Positions 18,979-28,308 of a stretch of DNA of 64,000 bases are shown here, piece after piece. The stretch is from JAVBNU01 sp031551265 (GTDB lineage: Bacteria > Cyanobacteriota > Vampirovibrionia > Gastranaerophilales > Gastranaerophilaceae): positions 13,391-77,390 of the forward strand of contig JAVBNU010000035.1 in NCBI GenBank assembly GCA_031551265.1. The letters are read 5' to 3'. The notes under the pieces were generated by a model, which worked only from the letters and a program-made list of their open reading frames with translations, ran no database searches and was not told the origin of the DNA. Each line of letters begins with the position of its first letter. Within the stretch, counting starts at the first letter, position 1. Made by a program: the position numbers and the translations under genes.

Positions 18979-19792
18979 TGTTTGCTCCTTGTAAATATTG
19001 CAGCCCTGGCGCGTTGTCATATCTCACAACACCGGAAATATTAGGGATTTCTTCTTTTAAACGAGGACAATAAACTTTCTCGGACGTATTAAATTTCATA
19101 CATTCCAAACAACACTCGAAGTAGTCAGGATTGAAGGTAGTATTTTTATACTGTCCGCGCCAGTTTTCACCACTTCTTACATATCGTTTATCGTTGAAAT
19201 CAATATTATTTTCGTCAAGATATTGCCAAATATCCTCATCAGACCAATCTTTTAAAGGAAACACACATGCCGGAAGGTCATCAGGTTTATACACATAATC
19301 ATCAAGAACCATACTTTCATAAAATGCGTCAGTGTCGCAATCTTTGTGGCCGATAAATTGCATATCCCACATATAATTAACGATAGCAAAAGGTTTTCTG
19401 TAAATGTCATTCAAACAACATACATCCGATGACGGATTATCAACAATCCCTGTCGGTATCGTGAAATTAGTACCATTTTGATATGTATAAAAATTCTGAA
19501 CTTCCCACTCCAAGCTGCCATCATCATAAGTATGATATTGTAATGCTGTGTTCATAGGTGGAAAACTGTAAACCATAAGATTATTTTCTCTGGCAAGACG
19601 TTCGGAATGAGCGTATTTATCAGGGCAAATATATTCTTTCTGAAATAAAATAGGTATATTTTTATCAACTTTACGCACTAAATCCATTAAGACCAGGCTG
19701 TCTTTTCCAAAAGAACTCCAGATTACCGGCTTAGAATATTTTGCAAGGTTATCTCTAATTATTGCCAGTGATTTGCTTATTTTTTCTTTCAT
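18959..19792 (-). CDS. PAPS-reductase-like PP-loop enzyme
   Basis: 277 residues from the ATG at 19792, chosen for the AGGGAG box 5 bases upstream. A PP-loop ATP-binding motif (SSFGKDSLVLMDL) near residue 27 marks the PAPS reductase/ATP pyrophosphatase family. Cysteine motifs follow (VCCLND in the middle; ECCLECMKF and a later YCPRL), which could hold a metal or Fe-S cluster. Relatives reduce PAPS or activate sulfur for DNA or tRNA modification (DndC, TtcA). It lies between two virion genes, which is unusual for a metabolic enzyme. Fold is firm; substrate unknown. Confidence 0.75.
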   Translation of the reverse strand: MKEKISKSLAIIRDNLAKYSKPVIWSSFGKDSLVLMDLVRKVDKNIPILFQKEYICPDKYAHSERLARENNLMVYSFPPMNTALQYHTYDDGSLEWEVQNFYTYQNGTNFTIPTGIVDNPSSDVCCLNDIYRKPFAIVNYMWDMQFIGHKDCDTDAFYESMVLDDYVYKPDDLPACVFPLKDWSDEDIWQYLDENNIDFNDKRYVRSGENWRGQYKNTTFNPDYFECCLECMKFNTSEKVYCPRLKEEIPNISGVVRYDNAPGLQYLQGANNAERCI

Positions 19793-19802
19793 ATCTACTC
19801 CC

Positions 19803-20420
19803 TTATGCTGCTGCAGCAACTGTAGCTGCAGAAGTCATTGCAGCCGAGTTGGTGTCTGTGATATTTTTCCACATTGCATTGTTGTTAGCTGATTCCTGTT
19901 GGTATGTACCAAGGTTGTAACTATTTATTTGCTGCGCGTCACCTTTAGCGTTAGCAATAGATTGTTGGCCTAAATTTGCTCCGGTTAGATACATATTCAT
20001 AAGTTGGTTAATCAAATTGCTTGTATTGGTGGTGCTGTCAGCTATTAATTGATTATTGAAATTAGAAAGCTGTTGGTTTTGGTCAGCAGAAAAATTCTTA
20101 GCAAGGTCATTCATTGCAGAAGAGCGAAGCATATTGCGCTGCGCCAAAGGATTAATTAAGTTATTCTCGAAGGCCTTTGCAGAGTCTTTTGTAAATTTAT
20201 CCTGAAACAATGCACTTTGTGCTGCAATCTGCGGACTATCAAGTGACGGATTAAGTAATTGCTGCAATAATGCCGGAACATTGCTTTCGACAAACTGATT
20301 AGATTGTGTCAAAAACGGATTTAAAGTATAACTTGAGCCGGATTTATTATGTTTAGCGTTTGCATAAGGATTTGTACTTGTCGTTGACGCATAACCTGGT
20401 GCGCTCCCATTTCCCCCCAT
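19803..20420 (-). CDS. putative internal virion protein, Asn/Gln/Ala-rich
   Basis: 205 residues, strongly enriched in Asn, Gln, Ser and Ala, with long amphipathic helices and an Ala-rich end (SAATVAAAA). The N-terminus is Gly/Ser/Tyr-rich and probably disordered. The composition resembles small podovirus ejection proteins. It lies between the GNAT-like gene and the PAPS-reductase-like gene, with an AAAGGA box 7 bases upstream. No known domain seen. Confidence 0.5.
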   Translation of the reverse strand: MGGNGSAPGYASTTSTNPYANAKHNKSGSSYTLNPFLTQSNQFVESNVPALLQQLLNPSLDSPQIAAQSALFQDKFTKDSAKAFENNLINPLAQRNMLRSSAMNDLAKNFSADQNQQLSNFNNQLIADSTTNTSNLINQLMNMYLTGANLGQQSIANAKGDAQQINSYNLGTYQQESANNNAMWKNITDTNSAAMTSAATVAAAA

Positions 20421-20422
20421 AT

Positions 20423-20800
20423 TTATGTCCTTTCATATTTATACGTGTTCTCATTAATTTTTTTAAAGCCGGATTTCAATAAAGAATATATTGCCGACTT
20501 TTCGCTACTTTCAGCGTAAACATCGCAATTATAAAACTGCAGACTCATCTCTAAACATTGCAGATTTTCTAAATGAGTTTTTCTATTAGAAAAGGCGTTT
20601 ACGAAAAGTTTCTTATTTTTTTCATAAAAATAAATGCAACCTATGAACTTTTTGGCTGAATAAAAACAATAAAAATGACTGTCTTTTAATAAATCCTCAA
20701 AACTTTTGAAATCATTGAGTTTATCTTTATACTTTGTCCATAATCTCTTGGCTTCATTAGGATTGAAAAAAATACTTTTTGGGCAAATAACTTTTATCAA
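20423..20800 (-). CDS. GNAT-like protein, possibly T7 gp13-like
   Basis: 125 residues. The pattern FIGCIYFYEKNKKLFVNAFS followed by a helix, a strand (CDVYAES) and AIYSLLKSGFKKI fits an acetyltransferase (GNAT) fold, though the acetyl-CoA loop is poor. T7-like podoviruses encode a GNAT-fold internal protein (gp13) in the same place, just after the tail nozzle, so a structural role may replace catalysis. The start overlaps the nozzle gene by 4 bases. Fold moderately supported. Confidence 0.5.
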   Translation of the reverse strand: MIKVICPKSIFFNPNEAKRLWTKYKDKLNDFKSFEDLLKDSHFYCFYSAKKFIGCIYFYEKNKKLFVNAFSNRKTHLENLQCLEMSLQFYNCDVYAESSEKSAIYSLLKSGFKKINENTYKYERT

Positions 20801-22341
20801 ACTTGGATCACCTTTATTAAAGAAAACTCTAAATTCCTGATGGCAAAATCCTGATACTCATTTTCAGTGTAAAAAGTTATCTGTATGGTTTTGAATGTAG
20901 TGTTAGGAATTTTGACAAGTGCGTTTATGTTTTTACCGCACCAAAATCCTTGCCCCCAATTACCAACACTCCATATAAGAAACTTTTTATATTTTGACCG
21001 GATTTTCTTAATCTTTGGACGTTTCAATGTATTGTAGTTTTTTACATATTTTACAAACAAGTCGTTTATATATGGACTGTCCACCGTTATACGTGGTTGA
21101 AAAATAGTTACTTTCAATGTAGTGTCTGAACCCAGATTACAATTAGAACATTGGTAATAATGGCTAATATATTCACCATCAAAAGTGCTGCTCATATATT
21201 CCTGATAAATTTTGCCTTTTGCACCAGAACATAAACTATCATTGACAATGGCGAAGCAATTAATACGTGGGCATTTTCTTTTAATCCACTCACCGCGCGA
21301 ATAGTCGTATATTAATATTTGTGAGTATTTATCTTCATTGGCCGTAGGAAAATAAAACCAAACCTCGTTACGGTCTGAAAGCACTGCAGATAATGCTGCT
21401 ATCTTGTGCATATTATTTTTATCAATGTTAATCAACTCATCCTGTATATCCTCGGCGATATTTTTGCCTAGAGTTTTATTACCGAGAACGATTTGTTGAA
21501 AACTAAATATACCTTTTTTGGTGTCATCATAAAAATACAAGTCTGTGCCGTGAAAAACAAGTGACTTATAATTAGCACAACCACCAGGGGAGTCGTCAGA
21601 CCTACTGAACGGATAATCACCACTAATAATGACGGAACTGTCTTTAAAAAATACTGCTATTGAGTTCAGATAAGCTGCAATAGCTGTAATGTCTTTTGAA
21701 AACTCAATAAATCCGCCAGACGTAGTGACTTCTGCGTCAGATGTAACCCAATCATATACATTGGCCTGTACACTGTAATGCAAGCGGTTTTTCTCAAAAC
21801 ACCATAATCTATTAGTGTAAACAACTGCGCCCAGGCCTCTGATTTCGCGATTTTCTGTATCTTTGGCTTCAATTTCAATGATTTCTTGCTCTGCGCCGAT
21901 TTCAATAGAGTACATCTTATCTTTGCCATTATTGAATATAAAGAGGTCAGAATAACCTTGCGCGAAATCCACTCCGGTACTGCGACCAGTGAGTGATAAG
22001 TTCTCTATTTTAGGAGTGAGCGTGCTTTGAGTGAGGTTAAATAAGTATAAAGTGCCGCGTGAATTATTTTCAGTATGAACGAAAATATACTTATATCCCT
22101 GCTGTACACTCTCAAATATATTGATTACATTTTCATCATTGGGGATAAGCTTACCAGATATGTTAATATTACCTTTCGTTGTTCTGATTCCAACACCGCC
22201 GTTTATACCGGTATCGTACAACTCGATATTTTGCATATCTTGTGCTGTAATCAGGTCAGACGAAAAAACTGCGTTCTTTCGTCTGATACCCCCAAACTTG
22301 TTACAAATTAAATTTGTCTTACGACTGCCCATATCTACCAA
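20797..22341 (-). CDS. tail nozzle / DNA stabilization protein
   Basis: 514 residues. It opens with GGIRRKNAVFSSDLITAQDMQNIELYD-type features common in podovirus tail tubular proteins. Regular beta repeats with aromatic and Gly residues then run through the protein, as in a beta-propeller nozzle (T7 gp12/P22 gp10 class). It would close the tail channel. It overlaps the adaptor gene by 7 bases, the usual adaptor-nozzle order. The ATG three codons in is an equally likely start. Confidence 0.7.
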   Translation of the reverse strand: MVDMGSRKTNLICNKFGGIRRKNAVFSSDLITAQDMQNIELYDTGINGGVGIRTTKGNINISGKLIPNDENVINIFESVQQGYKYIFVHTENNSRGTLYLFNLTQSTLTPKIENLSLTGRSTGVDFAQGYSDLFIFNNGKDKMYSIEIGAEQEIIEIEAKDTENREIRGLGAVVYTNRLWCFEKNRLHYSVQANVYDWVTSDAEVTTSGGFIEFSKDITAIAAYLNSIAVFFKDSSVIISGDYPFSRSDDSPGGCANYKSLVFHGTDLYFYDDTKKGIFSFQQIVLGNKTLGKNIAEDIQDELINIDKNNMHKIAALSAVLSDRNEVWFYFPTANEDKYSQILIYDYSRGEWIKRKCPRINCFAIVNDSLCSGAKGKIYQEYMSSTFDGEYISHYYQCSNCNLGSDTTLKVTIFQPRITVDSPYINDLFVKYVKNYNTLKRPKIKKIRSKYKKFLIWSVGNWGQGFWCGKNINALVKIPNTTFKTIQITFYTENEYQDFAIRNLEFSLIKVIQV

Positions 22342-23006
22342 ACAATCTTTTTAGTGAACTCAAGACCTTTTGTAAATTCAATCAGCAGCCGATATGCTTC
22401 TTTGTACTGTTTCAAATAATTGGCATAATTCTCGTCCTGGTCTGCAGCAATCGCATAACACATACTTGACGTTATCAGTGCATTTTTAAACAATTCCTCA
22501 TACTTTTCAGGAACATTCAACGTATCAGTGTCATTTCTTAATTGATAAATGGCCTTGCCATCTTTGTCAGTACCTAGCTTCAAAGTTAAATAATCAATAT
22601 GAATTTCATATTCATTATCAGGCTGCGGATATAAATATATTCTTTCATTTGCAATAAAAAAACTTGTGGGCTTGCCTGATACCAACTCTAATGTTTCAAA
22701 ATCGTCCTGATATTCTAAATAGTTTCCGCCAACTACCCTGATACAATACTTTTCAGCACCGTTAATAGTCTTTTTGTGTATGTTGCCGGCCGGCATGTTT
22801 ATATATTCTGTATCGCCGTCAACGGTGGCTTTTTTGGTCTTTATCCTGAACGGAAAAGCATAAGAACACCACAATGCGCTAAGAGCTTTCTGAATTGAAG
22901 TTAATAATGTTTCTTCAAATTCGTCTTGCTCCTCAACCTCACCATCGAATTTACTCCAGGCTTGCCCTGCAACCTGATTGTATATGTATAAAAGGGTTAA
23001 GGCCAT
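22335..23006 (-). CDS. head-tail adaptor (tail tubular protein A-like)
   Basis: 223 residues. Helical ends flank a beta-rich middle containing a YLYPQPDNEYEIHIDYL-type pattern that is typical of podovirus gp11/gp4-like adaptors. That protein forms the ring joining portal to nozzle. Placement between capsid and nozzle genes agrees. It overlaps the upstream gene by one base (start codon within stop region). Family call rests on the pattern and gene order. Confidence 0.7.
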   Translation of the reverse strand: MALTLLYIYNQVAGQAWSKFDGEVEEQDEFEETLLTSIQKALSALWCSYAFPFRIKTKKATVDGDTEYINMPAGNIHKKTINGAEKYCIRVVGGNYLEYQDDFETLELVSGKPTSFFIANERIYLYPQPDNEYEIHIDYLTLKLGTDKDGKAIYQLRNDTDTLNVPEKYEELFKNALITSSMCYAIAADQDENYANYLKQYKEAYRLLIEFTKGLEFTKKIVW

Positions 23007-23335
23007 TAATTAAGTTTTTCCCTGATGCAGAAAACTAAATCTTTTTTATTCATTTTTTCATCACAAGGAATACTATGTTTATGACAGTATTCTAATAACT
23101 CCGTTTTATTCATATTGGAAATTGGTTTTTCAGTGACCTTTGGTTTACCGGTATCAAGAATACTATCTAAAATAGTACTTTTCTTTTCCGGCTTTTTTGT
23201 AGCCGGTGGTTCATAATCCTCATCCATAACAACATAGTTATGGCCGGACTCCGATATAAGCCGGTCACATTCTTCCTTTGGTAATGAAAAAATGGTTTGT
23301 GTAGGTAAATATTTTATATCAAAATTTTGACTCAT
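23006..23335 (-). CDS. small phage protein with SAP/HeH-like C-terminus
   Basis: 109 residues. The first 65 residues are polar and Lys/Pro-rich, probably disordered. The last 35 residues (NKTELLEYCHKHSIPCDEKM then KKDLVFCIREKL) have the helix-extended-helix pattern of SAP/HeH domains, which bind nucleic acid or ends of phage heads. It lies between capsid and adaptor genes, after a terminator on the same strand. An AGGAGT box precedes the ATG. Role could be head completion. Confidence 0.55.
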   Translation of the reverse strand: MSQNFDIKYLPTQTIFSLPKEECDRLISESGHNYVVMDEDYEPPATKKPEKKSTILDSILDTGKPKVTEKPISNMNKTELLEYCHKHSIPCDEKMNKKDLVFCIREKLN

Positions 23336-23352
23336 CTTTCTACTCCTAATTT

Positions 23353-23382
23353 AAAAAAAGGAGGGCTGTATAAACAACCCTC
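23353..23382 (-). terminator. rho-independent terminator downstream of capsid genes
   Basis: On the reverse strand a 9-bp stem (23361-23382, GAGGGTTGT/ACAGCCCTC, one G-T pair) with loop TTAT is followed by a T run. It lies after the capsid-decoration gene, so it would cut transcription between high-level capsid mRNA and the tail genes. Confidence 0.8.
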
Positions 23383-23400
23383 TTCAATGACGAACTACAG

Positions 23401-23787
23401 TTATGCTATTGGTTTAAGACCAACACGTTTTCCAACCGCAAAGATATTGCCGGTAAATCCACTGGCAAAATCAATGTCTACAGAGCCATCTCTATTTTGA
23501 AAACGTGCAGGGTCGTGCAGTTGAATTGCATTAATACCTTTATCTACAGCAATGGGCAAATCCTTTAACAGACGGTTAATATAATCACCTTTTTTCAAAG
23601 TAATCGTACTTGCTGCTGCACCGGTATTTTCTACAATTATGAACAATGTATTTTGTTTACAACCCAAGGCATCTTCAATTTTAATACCATTTGCGACAGT
23701 GACAGCCTTTTTAGTGACGACAGCTGTACCTACAGATTGGGTATTATCAATTTCTAAGACCTGTGTTTTTATTGTATCTCGTGCCAT
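23401..23787 (-). CDS. putative capsid decoration/structural protein
   Basis: 128 residues, beta-rich, without Cys-rich or catalytic motifs. The pattern GCKQNTLFIIVENTGAAAST and ITLKKGDYI resembles small head-decoration proteins that bind HK97-type capsids. It lies 34 bases after the major capsid gene and before the terminator, so it should share the capsid's high expression. An AGGAGT box lies 7 bases upstream of ATG. Confidence 0.55.
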   Translation of the reverse strand: MARDTIKTQVLEIDNTQSVGTAVVTKKAVTVANGIKIEDALGCKQNTLFIIVENTGAAASTITLKKGDYINRLLKDLPIAVDKGINAIQLHDPARFQNRDGSVDIDFASGFTGNIFAVGKRVGLKPIA

Positions 23788-23821
23788 TTTACTACTCCTA
23801 TTTTTTTATGTAATGACAAAA

Positions 23822-24724
23822 TTACGGATTAAGGCTCGGCAGCACAAGTTCAGCTTTGACTTTGACAGTACCAAGTAAATCTGCTCTCGGCGCACCAACA
23901 CCAAATACGCTATAACCCTTATAGCAAGTATCAAAGTTCGGGTCTGGGATGTATGACATCATATCCAAATCTTTTGATACACCACCGGCAAGGGTTTTTC
24001 CTCTAACACCAAACAAAGGATAATAAATATTCGTTTCAGGATTGGCAACATTGTTAGAAATCACAATATCCCATCCTGAACGATTACCTACTACACCTTT
24101 TTGCATTTTTTTATGGCCGGACTCAACATACATCAAATCTTCAAGCAATCCTAAATGCAGCGCGTATTCCGGTGGAATAATCGCCATCATTTGACCGTCA
24201 ATCCAATTTGTATGTCCGCTTCTATCACCACGCTTAAATTCTGCTTGCATATATGCAAAAATCTCTTTTGCAAGTTTAGAATTTAGCTCTATTGCACTTG
24301 TACCGTTCTGCAGCACGTGACCGGCTCTTGTGTATAATTCACCGTATGCCTTATCAACTGCAGCAGAAAATTGCTTAACACCATCCATTGAATAATCTTT
24401 AACCAAATCGACTTTTTGATGTACACTCGGTGCATTTTTAATTTGACGCGCTTTTTCTTTTTCCAGACGAAAATGCACGGCTTTGCCTCTGTCAATTCTA
24501 ACTTTGGCAACGGTTGTGTCAACGGTTTCAGGCGGTGCTAAATCTCCACCGTCATAATCCAATAACTTCACCGTTCCTGGCATTAATACGTCAACCTCAT
24601 CGCCGGTATTGATACCGGTTTTGAAATCTGTATGCGCCAATTTACCGATAACCAATTCTTCATAAACATATTTTCTGAATGATTGGTTAAAGGTGCTAAT
24701 AATAAGTTGTTCTGTACTAGCCAT
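23822..24724 (-). CDS. major capsid protein
   Basis: 300 residues. Helix-rich start, an Asp-rich P-loop-like segment (INTGDEVDVLMPG), long spine helix region (KDYSMDGVKQFSAAVDKAYGELY), and a conserved C-terminal pattern including GWDIVISNNV and MSYIPDPNFDTCYKGYSVFG. These fit the HK97-fold capsids of podoviruses. It directly follows a scaffold-like gene and has a strong AGGGAG site. The gene order portal-scaffold-capsid supports it. Confidence 0.85.
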   Translation of the reverse strand: MASTEQLIISTFNQSFRKYVYEELVIGKLAHTDFKTGINTGDEVDVLMPGTVKLLDYDGGDLAPPETVDTTVAKVRIDRGKAVHFRLEKEKARQIKNAPSVHQKVDLVKDYSMDGVKQFSAAVDKAYGELYTRAGHVLQNGTSAIELNSKLAKEIFAYMQAEFKRGDRSGHTNWIDGQMMAIIPPEYALHLGLLEDLMYVESGHKKMQKGVVGNRSGWDIVISNNVANPETNIYYPLFGVRGKTLAGGVSKDLDMMSYIPDPNFDTCYKGYSVFGVGAPRADLLGTVKVKAELVLPSLNP

Positions 24725-24739
24725 ATCTCTTTTACTCCC

Positions 24740-25732
24740 TTAAACTAAATCTCTAACTAATTTATCCACTTCTTCTTTTGACATATTCTCAATGTCTACA
24801 TTGGTTTGAGTCTGTGCGGTTTGGCCGTTAGGACTCAAATTTGAAATGTTGTCAGTCAAATTTTGTAATTCTTGCTTAGTATTCTTTTTCGCAAGTTCCG
24901 ACTGCATTTCAGACTTCGTATAGCTGTCTAAAAGCTCTATAAGAGCGTCTGCTTTTAGATTTGTGCCGTATGCTTCAAAAGCTAATCCAAATAATTGCGT
25001 AAAGGCCGGATTATCAAAACGCTCTCTATGTTGCGTAATAACCTGCCCCAAATAATCTCGTGCTTGTTGTTGGCCTTCGAGTTTTTGTCGTTCTTCGTAT
25101 TCGACAGTTTTGTCAATCTCAAAGTTACGCTCTGCTGCCCCAAGTGCTTTAATAGCTCTGGTTGGCATTTCGGCCTCAATACTTTCCTGTAATTCCTTTG
25201 TCGGATTCACTCTGTACTGATTGATAAGGGCTACAACCTCGTCTTTGTAGTCACATTCATTGACATAAGACATAAACTGGTCAGCCCTGAATTGCACAAG
25301 CTCATTCTGATACGCTATGTTAGCAAAGTGTTCCTCCATATCCTTTGCGGATTTATAACCTTGCTTACGTGCAGTTTGTTCTTTTTCGAGTTGTATATCC
25401 TCGATGAACTTTTTCATGTCCGCATTTTCTTGAAATAGCGGTGTTACTTTTGCTTCTAACTCCTGATAAGACTTGATAAGAGCGTCTGTATTCTCGAATT
25501 TGCCCAGGATTTTATCTTTTGTATCACCGGCATTATCAGTGTTTTGCTCTTTCTTCTCATCCGTATCCGTGTTTTCCGGTGTAGTCGGCTCATTGTTGAC
25601 AGCCGTGTCGTCAGTTTCAGGCTCGCCGTCTAATATAGCTGCAATAGAATTATCGTCAAATGATAATTCGTCGCTATTTTCAGCCGTTGAGTTCTCTGTC
25701 GCTGTAGTTTCGGTTGTTGTCATACCACTCAT
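24740..25732 (-). CDS. scaffolding protein
   Basis: 330 residues, very acidic. The first 75 residues are Thr/Glu/Asp/Asn-rich and disordered. The rest is long helices rich in Glu, Gln and Lys, ending with ENMSKEEVDKLVRDLV, a short charged helix like those that touch the capsid. Scaffold proteins shape the prohead and leave before packaging. It sits between portal and capsid genes; AAAGGAG precedes the ATG. Confidence 0.8.
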   Translation of the reverse strand: MSGMTTTETTATENSTAENSDELSFDDNSIAAILDGEPETDDTAVNNEPTTPENTDTDEKKEQNTDNAGDTKDKILGKFENTDALIKSYQELEAKVTPLFQENADMKKFIEDIQLEKEQTARKQGYKSAKDMEEHFANIAYQNELVQFRADQFMSYVNECDYKDEVVALINQYRVNPTKELQESIEAEMPTRAIKALGAAERNFEIDKTVEYEERQKLEGQQQARDYLGQVITQHRERFDNPAFTQLFGLAFEAYGTNLKADALIELLDSYTKSEMQSELAKKNTKQELQNLTDNISNLSPNGQTAQTQTNVDIENMSKEEVDKLVRDLV

Positions 25733-25944
25733 AAGTTACGCTCCTTTTGCTTTATTTTTTCTTCTTTAAAATCATCAATCCATTTATCCGTGTCACGCAC
25801 GCATTTCAACATTCCCTTTATCAACAAAGGGTCAGCAGCACTATTCGAGAGTTCCAAAATATGTTGCAGCTGAAACTCTCGTAACTGCTTGTAAACATCA
25901 GAATTAGCAAGTCGAAACTTGCTCTCAATTAAATCTAAATCCAT
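25729..25944 (-). CDS. small helical phage protein between portal and scaffold
   Basis: 71 residues, charged and helical (MDLDLIESKFRLANSDVYKQ at the start, a KEEKIKQKER tail). It starts 2 bases after the portal gene and its end overlaps the scaffold start by 4 bases, so it is translated as part of this head cluster. No domain recognised. It may be a head assembly cofactor. Confidence 0.55.
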   Translation of the reverse strand: MDLDLIESKFRLANSDVYKQLREFQLQHILELSNSAADPLLIKGMLKCVRDTDKWIDDFKEEKIKQKERNL

Positions 25945-25946
25945 AA

Positions 25947-27728
25947 TTATACTGGCTGTGGCATTTGTTGTGGCATAGCTGCCGACATATTCGGCATTAT
26001 TGGCATTGAAGCCAAAAATCTTTCAGGGTTTTCCACGCCTTTTTGTTCCATATACCAAATAAATAATTCCTGTGCATTGAGAGGAATAAATTGTGCAAAC
26101 TTTTCACACGCCTGTACTACCATATCGGCTTTGTTATATCTGTCCTCTGTAGCTGAACGGTCAGAGTACGTGTATTTATAGTCACCTTGACGCACTTGGT
26201 CGTCAATCTGTATAACTTCTTTTTGATTGTCTTTGTTAATGAAAATTTCTTCTAAACCATATTTGAAATTAGCGCATAAAGTCGCAACACCCTTAACATC
26301 CGGTACAACTAAATACTGGTTTATAGTGTCTAAAATCATTGACAATCGTGTCATTTGACCTTGCGACTTAGTGTTTATCTCTGTCGCTGTCTTTGCTTTG
26401 ACTTCATCAGCTCCGGCCATATTGGGGAATATGCCGGACACTTCACTCATCAAATCATTTATAAAACCAACATCACCCAAAAAGATTGATGAATTAAACT
26501 CCATAGGTTTAATCTGGCCTGGCGACAAATCTTCTTCATATTCGATAATCTTACCTGGAAACAACTCGATTTCTTTGTCTTTAAAATAATTTTTCGGTGC
26601 GTGTATAGGTGGATTTTCGTTCAAAGATTGCATATTATAAGTGCGATTGAGTAATTCTTCCTGTGTCAACGCCAACTCTAACACACAAAACACCGGACTG
26701 ATACCGCGCTTTGTTTTGCGGTCTTTCACTATCGTACCAAAAGTAAACGGATTGATTACCAGAGTATTTTTACAGAAACGTATAAGATATTTTCTGCCAA
26801 CCACTACAGCGTGCCAGTTCTTTAATAAAGTACCGTCAGGAAGTTTGATACTTCCCCAATGTTCCAATACCTCAATAGTACCGCCATTAACCACTTCATC
26901 CTGTAAATCATTATCGCCTTGCTGCGATTGTTCTTGCTCTGTAGGCTTCTCAACCATAGCCTTAATATCTTTGGCTGTCTGCTTATCAATCTGGTACAGC
27001 TTATTATTAATAATATCTTCCGGTACTTTGAATGACTTTAGAATTTTGGGGCAATTATCCCAATCATCCATTTGTGATACATCAAAGGCCAAATCAGATG
27101 GATTTACTGCATAAATACAAGGATTATCATAAACCGGACGCTCATCAATCCAATAATTTCTTCCGGCTGCAGCTGCCTTCAATATCATAGGAAGTTTATT
27201 AATATCTTCCTGAAACAATGACTCAAAGAATGAAATCGGCCGTCTTATTTCCTCTGTTTTTTTCTTCCAACCAACAAAAGAAATCAACTCACCATAAAGT
27301 AAAGCATTATCAATAATTGTATCTGCTGTCTTTTGGTATTCCATTTTCTCAAAAATATCAACTAATGCAGCCTTTTGTTTGTTGCTGTCATTATCTGCGT
27401 TCTGATTCTCACCGGAAACATCAAACATTGAATTGATGTTAGAATATACATTTTTCCAAATAAAAGACTTCAAAACCTGATAAAACATATATGTCTTACG
27501 CATTTTGACATCAGCTTTCCAATCTTTTGTCTTATTTTTCTGCCGTTTCTTAAAATTATCGGAAAAGAAGATTTCATCAATGAGTTTTTCAGTGCGATCC
27601 AAATTGCTTGCTCTGCCATCATTATACGTTTTAAAATTTGACACTATATTTTGGGCAACTTCATCAGTCTGCCCTTTAGATAGTGTCTTTTTTTTGTTTT
27701 CCGGCTCTAAAATATACTCAAAAGTCAT
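25947..27728 (-). CDS. portal protein
   Basis: 593 residues. Helical N-terminal region, then wing and stem-like beta/helical pattern, with conserved-type segments DNALLYGELISFVGWKK, AVNPSDLAFDVSQMDDWDN and EVSGIFPNMAGADEVKAKTATEI near residue 445. The last of these resembles the tunnel-loop/crown region of podovirus portals. Its Met/Pro/Gln-rich tail is typical. It forms the dodecameric gate for DNA packaging. It follows the small terminase gene by 9 bases. Confidence 0.85.
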   Translation of the reverse strand: MTFEYILEPENKKKTLSKGQTDEVAQNIVSNFKTYNDGRASNLDRTEKLIDEIFFSDNFKKRQKNKTKDWKADVKMRKTYMFYQVLKSFIWKNVYSNINSMFDVSGENQNADNDSNKQKAALVDIFEKMEYQKTADTIIDNALLYGELISFVGWKKKTEEIRRPISFFESLFQEDINKLPMILKAAAAGRNYWIDERPVYDNPCIYAVNPSDLAFDVSQMDDWDNCPKILKSFKVPEDIINNKLYQIDKQTAKDIKAMVEKPTEQEQSQQGDNDLQDEVVNGGTIEVLEHWGSIKLPDGTLLKNWHAVVVGRKYLIRFCKNTLVINPFTFGTIVKDRKTKRGISPVFCVLELALTQEELLNRTYNMQSLNENPPIHAPKNYFKDKEIELFPGKIIEYEEDLSPGQIKPMEFNSSIFLGDVGFINDLMSEVSGIFPNMAGADEVKAKTATEINTKSQGQMTRLSMILDTINQYLVVPDVKGVATLCANFKYGLEEIFINKDNQKEVIQIDDQVRQGDYKYTYSDRSATEDRYNKADMVVQACEKFAQFIPLNAQELFIWYMEQKGVENPERFLASMPIMPNMSAAMPQQMPQPV

Positions 27729-27737
27729 TGATTATCC

Positions 27738-28214
27738 TTAAATCTTACTTATATCAAGTCCTTTAATAACGTGTATTATTGGTTCTTCTGTTTCAGTTGC
27801 TTCTTTATCCATACCTAATGACAATCTCTGGCCTTTTTGTCCGAGATTAATACCATTCATTAACAACTGTGCATTGTATGCGTTGGCATTCGTTTTCTTT
27901 ACATCATTTTCTAAATCATGTTTATATCGTTTGGCCAATAATTCAATAACATCAAAGCAAGTACCATAAAGTTTATAATGACGTTCACTAGCTGCAGTTT
28001 TTTCATTAATTGCTAATTCTATAGTTTTTTGCTGTGATTCTGCTGTGATTTTGCTGTGAACATTTTGTTTCTCTTGATTCCATTTTTCTCTGATACTACG
28101 ACTTTTCAATGTTTCATAAGGTATCTCATTTTTTGCAGCCAAATCTCTTGTTGAAATGTTTGTTGTGAGATATTCATTCTTCACTGCTATCCAATCAGGT
28201 TTCTTTTTATTCAT
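27738..28214 (-). CDS. terS: terminase small subunit
   Basis: 158 residues from the ATG at 28214, preceded by a GGTGAG site; an in-frame TTG lies 4 codons upstream. The N-terminal helix-turn-helix (DWIAVKNEYLTTNISTRDLA, then IPYETLKSRSIREKW) is the form seen in DNA-recognising small terminases of this type. The helical middle would form the ring. It starts the head operon just before the portal. The large subunit gene lies at the far end of the same strand. Confidence 0.72.
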   Translation of the reverse strand: MNKKKPDWIAVKNEYLTTNISTRDLAAKNEIPYETLKSRSIREKWNQEKQNVHSKITAESQQKTIELAINEKTAASERHYKLYGTCFDVIELLAKRYKHDLENDVKKTNANAYNAQLLMNGINLGQKGQRLSLGMDKEATETEEPIIHVIKGLDISKI

Positions 28215-28249
28215 TACACTCACCAATTAAACTTTAAAACTTTTTAACC

Positions 28250-28275
28250 AAAAAAAAGGGCGGAGTAATTCCGCC
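28250..28275 (-). terminator. rho-independent terminator after the zinc-ribbon gene
   Basis: On the reverse strand a 6-bp stem GGCGGA/TCCGCC with loop ATTAC (28259-28275) is followed by eight T residues. It separates the first leftward gene from the late operon, which must therefore start at its own promoter or depend on antitermination. Confidence 0.75.
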
Positions 28276-28308
28276 ATCCGATAATAGTAACCACATTAAC
28301 CTTAGGGT

